64,000 nucleotides of DNA. It comes from Candidula unifasciata (taxonomy: Eukaryota > Mollusca > Gastropoda > Stylommatophora > Geomitridae). Location of the stretch: assembly GCA_905116865.2 (NCBI GenBank), contig CAJHNH020004890.1, positions 260,001 to 324,000 of the forward strand, written 5' to 3'. The position numbers were made by a program, and so were the translations under genes. Every line of letters begins with the position of its first letter. Position 1 is the first letter of the stretch. Shown here one piece after another: positions 22,389 to 64,000 of this stretch. A model generated the notes under the pieces. That model saw nothing but the letters and a program-made list of their open reading frames with translations, did not search any database and was not told the origin of the DNA.

Positions 22389-22790
22389 GGTGGCCTGCAG
22401 TGGAGCTCCTGTACCTTCATGTAAATGAAGGTGGCCTGCAGTTGATCTCCTGTACCTTCATGTAAATGAAGGTGGCCTGCAGTGGAGCTCCTGTACCTTC
22501 ATGTCAATGAAGGTGGCCTGCAGTGGAGCTCCTGTACCTTCATGTAAATGAAGGTGGCCTGCAGTTGATCTCCTGTACCTTCATGTAAATGAAGGTGGCC
22601 TGCAGTGGAGCTCCTGTACCTTCATGTAAATGAAGGTGGCCTGCAGTGGAGCTCCTGTACCTTCATGTAAATGAAAGTGGCCTGCAGTGGAGCTCCTGTA
22701 CCTTCATGTAAATGAAGGTGGCCTGCAGTGGAGCTCATGTATCTTCATGTAAATAAAGGTGGCCTGCAGTGGAGCTCCTGTATCATCTCT
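22389..22790 (+). repeat. 41-bp minisatellite, 10 copies
   Basis: 'ggtggcctgcagtggagctc' recurs every 41 bp from 22389 to 22758. Units alternate 'gtggagctc' and 'gttgatctc' variants, hinting at duplication of multi-unit blocks. Confidence 0.95.
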
Positions 22791-22917
22791 TGCTCAGCCT
22801 GTCTATTGTCTGAGAAAAGCTGTTTGTCCACCTCTTTGTGAGAACATATTTATTCAGGTCTTGGTTAGATTTGGGCAAGGTCACTGGTAGTGAACATACT
22901 TAGCATTTTTTCAAGTC

Positions 22918-23140
22918 ATGAAGTCAGAAAAGAAACTAGATCATTACGGGCTGGAGAGAATGATGCACCTGGGTGTGACAAGAGGGTTCGTCCAACACAC
23001 TACGCTCAGAGAAAAGGCAAGACAGACATACAACCAGACTACAAATGGCACCATTAGTATTAGAACTCTGTGCTGGCTGCTGAGGATGGGGACAGAGCGC
23101 ATATGGGAATGCCCCGAGTGCAATGATGTCAATTCTTGAC
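22918..23140 (+). pseudogene. RNase H-type LINE, C-terminal relic
   Basis: The plus-strand frame holds LGVTRGFVQHT, GTISIRTLCWLLRMGTE and RIWECPECND. The same C-terminal block recurs in relics at 8638, 12780 and 56010. Only the C-terminus is present. Confidence 0.6.
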
Positions 23141-23334
23141 TCAACTGAACTGGTCATATATGGCTGAATTACCTCACAGCAGTAAGACGTGTTCTCTGCC
23201 GATGGGCATCATATTCCAAACATGACCTCCTATCTGTACCAAAGGCTTCGGGTGGAGGCACACACTGAAGGGGATACTAGTCATATCCTAGGAAGAGGAA
23301 ATGCAGTCTGAAAATTAAATGTTATACCAGGGCA

Positions 23335-23460
23335 GACTAGGCCCTTAGCCTTGGATAGCAGCTGGTCTAGGAGATCCAACAGGCAGACAGAGTACTGCTC
23401 TTCTGATCTGTTTTGTTTTAAACATATTGGTGTTACCTTTCTTTTGGAGTTAACAGGCAG

Positions 23461-23524
<64 letters not shown>

Positions 23525-23532
23525 AGAGAGAG

Positions 23533-23615
<83 letters not shown>

Positions 23616-23700
23616 ATCATACTGCATGGGCAACATTGTGTCTCTACCAAACAGCTCAGACTGTGTGCTATGGTGAGGACCTTCATCAATGGCCTTAACT
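23335..23700 (+). repeat. Dispersed repeat R2, copy with an embedded (GA)n expansion
   Basis: It matches 59938-60245 ('cccttagc.ttgg', 'agctggtctagga', 'ggtgt.a.cttttcttt'). In this copy the short 'gagtgagagag' of the other copy is replaced by a long GA run. Confidence 0.7.
23466..23615. repeat. (GA)n microsatellite, about 150 bp
   Basis: A GA run with a few interruptions ('gataaag', 'gatagata'). It generates long SL- or RE-repeat frames that are not genes. Confidence 0.95.
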
Positions 23701-24599
23701 GAATTAGTCTTGGAATCAAACTGAGAGGCAGCAGTTACTGATTACAGATCCTTGTCAACTGGCTCTGATTTCAGGAGACATTTTCAAATGCCACAGATCA
23801 GCTCAACAGTGGTCCTGAAATCTCATGCACTTATGCACAGTTTCAAGATTCTACTTTCTTTGCTGTGTTGTGTGTATGTGTGATAGTGGTGGTTGCTGGT
23901 ATCTAGTGTTTCTTAAGGATGGTTCCACTTTTGTTTTGTGACAATGTAGTGGTGGTTAGTATGCAGGGTTTCAGGATTCTATTTTCTCCACCATGCTGCC
24001 TGCGGTGGTTGTTGGTACAATGAAGCATTTTTATGTACCAAGTTTTTTTTTTTTAAAACTTCAAACTTGGATCACTGACTGATTATACAATAGATCATCT
24101 TTCTGGTTTGCAGGATAATGAAAAATGCATGAGACTGGTAACTGATCTGTCCATCTGTATATCTATTTCCAGTAATTGTTCTGTCCATCTGTATGTCTAT
24201 TTGCGGTAACTCTTCTATCTTGATCTCCATTGATTTATCACATTTACTGGGATAATTATTATTTTTCACATGGTGTACTATGGCTAGTATTGAAACATAC
24301 TATAACCCCTTTTACTAGTATTGATCACCATGTCTAACACCCAAGCTCCTGGTATTCTTTGTTGAGAGAATTTTGCTTATGTCTTTTGAAAATATAATCT
24401 TGTTATTAGTAAATAACTAAGCATACAGTGCATTAAAACTGTCTTTACTATTCTGTATTTATCATTTTCAAGGCAGTGACGGTCAGGGCAGATCTTGAGC
24501 TTCAGGATTTCTGGAGGCATGGATTTTTATGTTTGCTTCTTGATATAAAAATGTCCATCAATTCTACTGCAAAACTGCCAATTACTGCCTTTATTTTAC
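23701..24599. other. Intergenic stretch, no gene seen
   Basis: AT-rich. It contains a short direct repeat of 'ctgtccatctgtatatctat' near 24148 and 24181. No coding signature. Confidence 0.55.
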
Positions 24600-24790
24600 C
24601 ACTTTCTGTGGTGTGGAGAGTCTTTGAGTCTGAGGATTTACGTCCGCATGGCTAGTGCTGTCGCCACTGACTGTGCAGGTGAGAATTTTATTTTGCCGCT
24701 GACAGGAAAAAATCCCCAGCCTTACTGAGGATTCGAACATGGGTCTCTCACTTAAGAGCCCAGCGCTTTAACCATTTGGCCAGCCGTAAA
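24600..24790 (-). repeat. tRNA-derived SINE family S5, best copy
   Basis: The minus strand starts with the A-box region 'tggccaaatggttaaagcgc' and B box 'gttcgaatcc', then 'ggctggggattttttcctgt'. The head resembles a class II (Leu/Ser-like) tRNA. Other copies lie at 7515-7695 and 19890-20050. Confidence 0.75.
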
Positions 24791-25549
24791 CAGGGAAAAT
24801 GTATCTGGGACCAGCATGAGAGATTTATTGTTAGACACAAATATGTACACAATAGGCTGGCTCATCAGGCTATCAGTAACTGTTTCAACTGATTGGTATA
24901 ACATGCAATGGCAACTAAGGAACCACATAATCCTAGAACATGACATAATATGGAAACAATGCACAAGATAATTATAACCATTAAAAACAAAAAACACCTT
25001 GGTAATGTAGAAATGATACAATGAAAGGTTTTCGATGTATATAATGACTGAATAATAGAAAACAGGAATCAGTCAATAGTACAGAGGATCTGAACACCAA
25101 CAGTTAAAGACTTCCCCATTATCTACGCACTCAGGTGCATGTAGTCTACCATCAAAGTCATCTTTTCATTTTTTTTTGGTATATATGTTTTTTTGCATTT
25201 GTTTTCTATGCTGATCATAGAAGGAACTACTGACCATGCTATTAACACATTTGACCACACTGCCCATGAGTCATTCTCGTGCAGGCTCAGTCCTTTGATG
25301 CAGTAGGCCCACCCCTCCCCAAGATACCTCTACTGACCATGGTTTCCATAGTGATGAATGAAGCTGAGAACAACAAACTTTGTACTCTGTGAGTCTGCAA
25401 GAGAGTCACTGTTAATTCCCCAGGACGACAGTAGGAGAGTTCATGAGAAGGCTAACACTGAGACTGTTGCTTATCAACAGGGATGGAAACATGTCACCAG
25501 CAATTCTCAAACCATGCAATACAACATAATTCTTTACAACAAAAGTAAT

Positions 25550-25985
25550 CCATACATTAGATAGAAAATATCTCACATAATAACTGGATATTAACATAGA
25601 TAGGCTGTATAAACCTTTAGAAAGAATATCTCTAGATACACAAGGAGATAGAATGTACATGGAGAGAAAGAACATATTGAGAGAGATGCAGAGGCAGAAC
25701 ATTTATGCCATTACAAAGAATAACCTCTACACACATCATGTACACATCATTAGAAATAATACATCTAGATACAAACAGATAGGACGTACATGCTATTTGA
25801 AAGAATATTTCTAGATATACATTAGCAGGATGTATATGCATTTAGAATATCTCTAGATACTCACACAGACAGAATATAAACATAACAGGAAAATACTCTC
25901 AGATAACATAAACAGCACATACTCTATTAGAATGAACATCTCTAGCTGTACATAATGACAGGACATATATGACATTAGAGAGGGG
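25550..25985 (+). repeat. Degenerate minisatellite, about 45-65 bp units
   Basis: 'agaaagaatatctctagata' variants recur near 25619, 25747, 25800, 25845 and 25930, each followed by a 'gataggatgtacatg'-like segment. Confidence 0.65.
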
Positions 25986-26984
25986 GACTAGAACAGTTCT
26001 AAGAAAAAGTTGCCAAACTTGTTAAATCTTTTAAGTACTAGCTGTCTATTCTAACAATATTTTCGCCAGAGTTGATACAAAAAAAGTAAGAGGCATCTGA
26101 CAAGAATAATTAAAAAACAATATATAAATAAATCAAAAACAATATATAATAAATTCAGAAGATATAGTATTATTATTTATAAAAATCAAATTCACTGCAC
26201 AATATAAGAAATGCATGTATCTACAGTTTGCAGTCTTGAAAAGGAAAAACACAGAATTACTGACTGAGCAAGACCAGATGGTTGTAGTATTATGAACTCC
26301 CTGATAAACTAATATCTCTCAAATATATTTAAAATAGGCATGCAAAACCATACATATCTTGACTAAAACAGTGGACAGATTTATAAGAATAATAAAAACA
26401 AAGTCATTTCAGGTTGTTGGTTTATTCTGGTGTATTCTGTGGGCAAGCAAGCTGAAAACTTTGGTCATCAATAGTGAAAAATACAGCAGAACTGACAAAA
26501 CTATAGAAAAGTCAAAAGTACATAAGAACTGATCAACACTTCAGTCATCAGAAGTTGAAAGTATACATGACTTGACAAAACTATTCAGTTACAAAATAGT
26601 GAAAACAGACATTTGATACTTATGACTAATGAGAACACAATATATTGCAAAAATTTATTATGTGGCATATTTCACTGTATCACACAGTGAGATACAGTGA
26701 CATATATCAGAGAATAAATTGTACAATAAGTTGTTTGTGTCCTCATTAAAACTTTCAAATGAGCATGGTATATTTTTCCTCATAAATTATTCACAAACAA
26801 TATACATGTGGAAATTGTAGTTCCACCAACAGCTTGATTATATCAAACCAGGAAATATAATTGAAATAAGCAACTGTATGACAAAGGTAGTACTGAATAG
26901 CAGCAAACAGAGTGCACAGCAATATGGCGTTGTCTGATTGGCGCATGACTGTGTGAATATGTGTCAACATTTCGCTGAATACAT
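25986..26984 (-). other. Probable 3' UTR and flank of the adhesion GPCR gene
   Basis: AT-rich sequence downstream of the minus-strand stop. Reverse-strand AATAAA hexamers occur at 26654-26659 and 26421-26426 (seen as tttatt). Which one is used, if either, cannot be decided from sequence alone. Confidence 0.4.
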
Positions 26985-59610
<32,626 letters not shown>

Positions 59611-59937
59611 CTGAAAAAATTATATAAAGATGAAAATTTAGTTTAAAAAAAAACATGATGTAAATTTAGTCTCTGCCTTATGTGCCTCTGGGCATGATGG
59701 GGATAGATAGATTGAAATGTAGTCACCTTTCAGTCATTAAACAAACAAAAATGAGATTTACAACAGACATGCAAGACATGGCCATTTTTTGGGCCATTCA
59801 TGCAGTAGTGCAGCAGGAGGATGTATGCCTGTGACCTGAAAGCACTGGGTTCAAAGCTGCACTGGAACAGATTTGAATCCTTCTGTATTTAGCTTCTGTA
59901 CAGACTACTAATTAGACTGACTGTATAATAGTTGTAT

Positions 59938-60245
59938 CAGGCCCTTAGCTTTGGCTGGCAGCTGGTCTAGGAGGTAGAGAGAGATAGAGCACTGCTTTTC
60001 TCATCTGGCAGCTTCTGTAGCCTTTGTCCTAAACATACTGGTGTGATCTTTTCTTTGGAGTAAACAAGGCAGAGTGAGAGAGGGATCATGATGCATGGGC
60101 AACACATGGTCTCTACAATACTGCCCAGGCTTTGAGCTATGGAGAGGACCGATTTCATCCATTGGCTGTGAGTTCCATGCCTCTTCATAGCGCAATATAA
60201 CACCATTGTCTGGAAAGATAGAAAAGTGCCAAAGAAAACCAAACG
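59938..60245 (+). repeat. Dispersed repeat R2, copy without GA expansion
   Basis: It aligns with 23335-23700 and, in reverse, 12415-12510. Confidence 0.65.
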
Positions 60246-61069
60246 ACATAATAGTTCCACGTAGACTTGAAGAATTAGAATCTTACTGTTTAGCGGTTCT
60301 ACTAGACACATGTGTTCAGCTTCACCACCCCAAGACATCTTGTTTCATTTACAGTTCATCAAATCTTTTTTTAAAGCTAGCATAATTTTGACTGCATTTC
60401 AGTGCCAGTTGATCTACACACTCAAAAATAAAAAAAGTTTAAAAAAATAAATTCAGCATCTAAATTCTTTCTGCCCCAAACAGGCATCACTTGACTCATT
60501 GATTCGTAAGTATTTTTATCCACAGTATTTGTTAAGATAAAGATGGGTTAAAATTAGGGCTGTACCGAATATTCGCTTCGTATTCGCTTCGGGGCCGAAT
60601 AGTGGACCTAATAACTATTCGGTATATGGCCGAATAGTTGCGGTCAGGCCGAATACAAATAGTTGTTACCTTAAACCCTTTTCTGCATACACTGCGATGG
60701 GCTGAAATAACTCTCTCATTAACACAATAGCTGCTGTTGCCTAAGTATGTCGTAGCAGGGGAAACTGCAACCCGGTTGCGTGATACAGCAGCTGGCAAGG
60801 TCTTTACCTGCTTACTCGACTGAGGCATTACATCAGAGGTTTTCAAACTGGGTGCGTATGATAGGGGTGCGGCGGTGAAAATCAAGAAAAGTCGGCTATA
60901 AATTGTGTCTACATTTTGGCTGAAATTTTAAAGTGGAAAATGTGGTCTGTATAATAGTAACTGTTAGCCTCATCAAGTAAGCACTTATATTTGAAAGCAC
61001 TGCTTTATTTTGTTGTTGTTGTTGCTTGTGTGTGCGTGTGTTTGTGAGTCTCTCTGTGTGTGCGTGAGA

Positions 61070-61112
61070 GAGAGAGATAGAGAGAGAGGGGGGGGGGGGG
61101 GGGGGGGGGGGA
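61070..61112. repeat. (GA)n followed by poly(G)
   Basis: About 20 bp of GA then about 24 G, inside the hAT element. Confidence 0.9.
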
Positions 61113-61261
61113 GAAAGATCATTCATTTTTCGTTCTTTCAGGGTGTCTTCGCACAAATCAAATTTGAAGATATTGCTAACTAGAATATAAATTTGCGATT
61201 AAATTACATCAAACAAACGGCCAAGCAAACGTTTTGAAAAGAGGCGGGAGCTCCAAGGAAA

Positions 61262-61517
61262 CTAATCACAGACATCAGAAGGAGACAGTCGTCATTTTTC
61301 AGTCATGTTATAAGAAGAGGAAAAATGGAACATGTTGTGACCACTGGAAAGATCTGTGGAAGGAGGGATAGAGGAAGACAACGAGAGACGATTCTGGACA
61401 GTCTTGTTGCATGGCATGGAGGTGTGTCAGCACGTGAACTAATATATGCTGCAGGAGATCTCAGATTGTGGGCATAATCGCCCACGCCAGTCAGCAAGGC
61501 ACCTGATGATGATGATA
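61262..61517 (+). repeat. LINE family L3 3' tail inside the hAT element
   Basis: About 90% like 49690-49950 by eye ('gaccactggaaagatctgtg', 'gcatggcatggaggtgtgtc'), ending 'gatgatgatga'. Confidence 0.75.
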
Positions 61518-61637
61518 CACTATTCGTATTCAGCGGAATAGTTGGTCCCACTATTCGTATTCGGCCGAATAGTGAAAATCACTATTTGGTACAGCCCTAG
61601 TTAAAATAGCCACAATAAGGCACAGAAAGTATCACAG

Positions 61638-61710
61638 TAACACACAGGTTATTATAACAGTTAACACACAGGTTATTATAACAGTTAACACACAGGTTAT
61701 TATAACAGTT
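61638..61710 (+). repeat. 24-bp tandem repeat, 3 copies
   Basis: 'acacacaggttattataaca' repeated three times. Confidence 0.9.
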
Positions 61711-62392
61711 ACTTGGGGAACAAAATGTTTAAAAAAGACATATCAGGTAAGAGTAACCAGTAAACACATGTGTGACAATACGCTCGGTGACTTCAGAATG
61801 TCTTTCCTCAACCTACTTTTATTTCTTTGTATTTTGAAAGTATACAGGAAAATAGGGATTTGGATACATCCTTAATGACGACCACATCAAACCTTTAATT
61901 CTCCTGGACCGTTGGTCATATCAAACACTACAACTTTTTCCCAGATGTTAAGTGTTAAGGTACAGAGATAAGACTGACCAAGCAGACTTACTGACTGGAG
62001 ATTTGCACACCATCTGTTGGTGTCAGATATTTTATCTCCTAACCAGACTTTTAGGAGCAGCTAACTCCGGCTAATTGTGTTTAATTCCCCCTGAGGTTAC
62101 CTAACTCGACGGCAGGTCCGACGGTCACTATTGACATGGTGAGCAGAAAGTGTTAACAGAAGAAATGACACCGTCTGATTTTATTGTGATGGCAGGTGAA
62201 GTAGGCCGGAGGTGTGACTTGTCCTATTAGCTCTGACCAGCTTAATTGAACCAGGAGATCCTAGCGTGGGAATTTAAACAAGTGTTGTACAGCCCTGACT
62301 GACAGCGAATAAACTTGCCCACAGGGGAGGAGCTGTGATATCCTTGAATGAGAATGGTTTTAGGCGTAATGTAGGAGGAGCTTGATAAAAGT

Positions 62393-62509
62393 TATAAAGG
62401 GCTGAACTCTAGGTCTGGTAAATGAGACGCTGTCAAGCACATACCATCTGTTGGGCTTAACCTAAGCTTGAGACAGAACTTTTGGCATCGTGGTTTCATT
62501 TTTCCAGGT
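62393..62509 (+). promoter_or_regulatory. Candidate TATA promoter with short leader and splice donor
   Basis: 'tataaagg' at 62393-62400 is followed at 62508 by a strong donor (cag|gtaaga). A 'tttggcatcgtgg' at 62481-62493 resembles the primer-binding region after an LTR. It could be a plus-strand first exon or an LTR leader. No second LTR or coding frame is seen. Confidence 0.3.
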
Positions 62510-64000
62510 AAGATCGAAATTAGGTTCAAATCTATATTTTATGATAGAGATCTAACTGTCTTTTTACTCAACTGTGTGTCTTCATCACTTTGTAACACTC
62601 CTAGGCGGACATTTCTTCATTCTCGTAGGGCACTGTCACATTGCTTTATATCCTATTTGATAGTGTCATGAATGTTTTTCGTGCACATGTGTTTCAATGT
62701 TGTAAAACCTAAATGTTGTTGTTGCCATTGAAATTTAATGAACTATCATGTTTTTGAAATCACAAGCGTGAAGATAACTTTGGCAATCTTTTCACGTGTG
62801 GTTAATGTGAATCTGTATTACACACAGCTAACACACTGAAATGTGTTTAACTCTCGGGAGGCAAATGCGGAGATTGATCCCGGAGAGAAAATCCTTGAGA
62901 TTTGGTATTTGATTCGCCTCAGAAATATTGTTAGCTTTCTGGGCGCGTCGATTGTTCCAGGCATAGATTCCAGAACTGGTTCTGTCTGACTGATTGTCAT
63001 TTGAGTCTGTACGAGAGATGGCACCTGACGTAGAAGACTTGACTATCATTACAGGACGTGTAGAGGAAGGCAGAAGATGTAACAGTTGGAATGTGAGACA
63101 TAAGCCCTTCCAAATTGGACAGGAGTGAATGTGAACATGAGGGAGAGATGAAATGTTTTATTTAAATAAACATGCTTGATGTTAGTATAATATACATGCT
63201 TAGTGTACATCTAGAGCAGATACTACAAATATGCACTTGTTTCTTCATTCTCCAGTTCCCACATTGGGCAGGGACTAGTAGGCATCCATTATTTGCCGAC
63301 CGTCGAGTGTAACGACCTGCAGAAAGCAGTGAGGACGACAAACTGGAAAAGATAGGCAGGGTCTCAAGCCGAGAACTGTCCAAAGGTTGTTACTTTCCAA
63401 TACCTTTATGATTTCATCATTCACATAACCTAAACTCTACTAGCCTAAACAAGTTCATTTTATTTTAATTTCGATTTATTCAAATAAATCATGTGTTATG
63501 AGTTTCATGAAAGTTGAGTAAATTGTGTACTTAGGTTCAAGTGTCTTTGTGCATATTAGTTTACTTCAGCTAACAAATATTTAAATCACTTGATGGGGGC
63601 TTTTAAGTAATGCCAGGAGAGGAGACCAGTCGCAGGGGTTAACTGAGCACCTGGATTATATCACAGTGGGTTTATCCAGATATCTATCTATCCCTTCTCC
63701 TACTCCTGTGGATACAAGTACAGCAACTTTTATTTCATGGAACGAGCCACTCGCTGTTTTCTTGGCTATCCAGGACTGTCTAGGATCAACATAGCTTAGA
63801 TAATAGTCCAGTTTCTCATGTGGGTGGGCATTGTTAAGGTTCAAACCCACACCCTCACTATATCAGTGTATTTACCCACGTGGGCGCGCGACAACATGGC
63901 AAGTGACTGGGACTGAATTGAGTTGTTTAACATGATGTGCAACTGGCACTAAACAGGGTCCTTTAACAACTGAAAAAAAATTGAATTAATAAAAGACAGC
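62510..64000. other. Right-edge stretch, no gene seen
   Basis: I searched the minus strand for the GPS/GAIN exon of the adhesion GPCR and did not find it. About 63830-63880 has a B-box-like 'ggtttgaacc' in reverse and may be a divergent SINE. Confidence 0.4.

Larger units (their letters stand above)
60555..61599 (+). mobile_element. Non-autonomous hAT element with exact 8-bp target duplication
   Basis: Ends 'tagggctgtacc' and 'ggtacagcccta' are perfect inverted repeats. Target duplications gttaaaat sit at 60547-60554 and 61600-61607. Subterminal 'ggccgaatagt' repeats occur at both ends, a common hAT feature. The interior holds a GA/poly(G) tract and a LINE L3 tail and no transposase. Confidence 0.92.

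Noticed and set aside
23433..23719. SL-rich ORFs on the minus strand
   Set aside because: They are translations of the (GA)n microsatellite.
62818..63383. Minus-strand ORFs tested as missing GPCR ectodomain exons
   Set aside because: No GPS cysteine/histidine pattern, no splice sites in the needed phase, and no similarity to GAIN domains.

Overview
This is animal nuclear DNA, most likely from a mollusc and probably a gastropod. Two genes are split by introns with canonical GT/AG sites. The rest is intron and intergenic sequence rich in APE-type LINEs with short-repeat 3' tails, tRNA-derived SINEs, hAT, mariner and Merlin-type DNA transposons, microsatellites and minisatellites. The lophotrochozoan/mollusc placement is an inference from the repeat types and the style of the genes. 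Nothing bacterial (operons, Shine-Dalgarno sites, CRISPR) is present.

Host gene 1, plus strand, 2971-8364: a complete three-exon COA7 gene (Sel1-repeat cytochrome c oxidase assembly factor, 228 residues). A non-autonomous hAT element with an 8-bp target duplication (1731-2866) ends 104 bp before its ATG. Intron 2 holds an antisense RTE-like LINE copy and a tRNA-derived SINE. The last coding bases, the stop codon and the 3' UTR are duplicated in tandem just downstream (8462-8625).

Host gene 2, minus strand, 59610-26985: the 3' half of a latrophilin-type adhesion GPCR. Ten exons join in frame (1779 nt, 592 residues plus stop) and encode all seven membrane helices and a long cytoplasmic tail. 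I could not find the GAIN/GPS and other extracellular exons between 59611 and 64000, so they probably lie beyond the right edge. The introns contain a mariner relic, a 29-bp minisatellite of about 1.2 kb, two LINE insertions with perfect 12-bp target duplications, a Merlin (ISXO2-like) transposase relic, a foldback element with a nested insertion, and many SINE and LINE fragments. The two genes converge across about 18.6 kb (8365-26984) that I read as intergenic. It holds a SPIN-like hAT miniature element, several minisatellites and LINE relics.

Right end, 59611-64000: a second non-autonomous hAT with an 8-bp target duplication (60555-61599), itself carrying a LINE tail, and a TATA-plus-splice-donor region at 62393-62509 that could be a plus-strand promoter or LTR leader.

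I found no previously undescribed multi-gene system. The most unusual signals are the SPIN-like element, local tandem duplications that copied the 3' end of COA7 and a splice-acceptor region of the GPCR, a SINE whose internal segment expanded into a satellite, and a dispersed repeat that keeps the same short reading frame at several sites.
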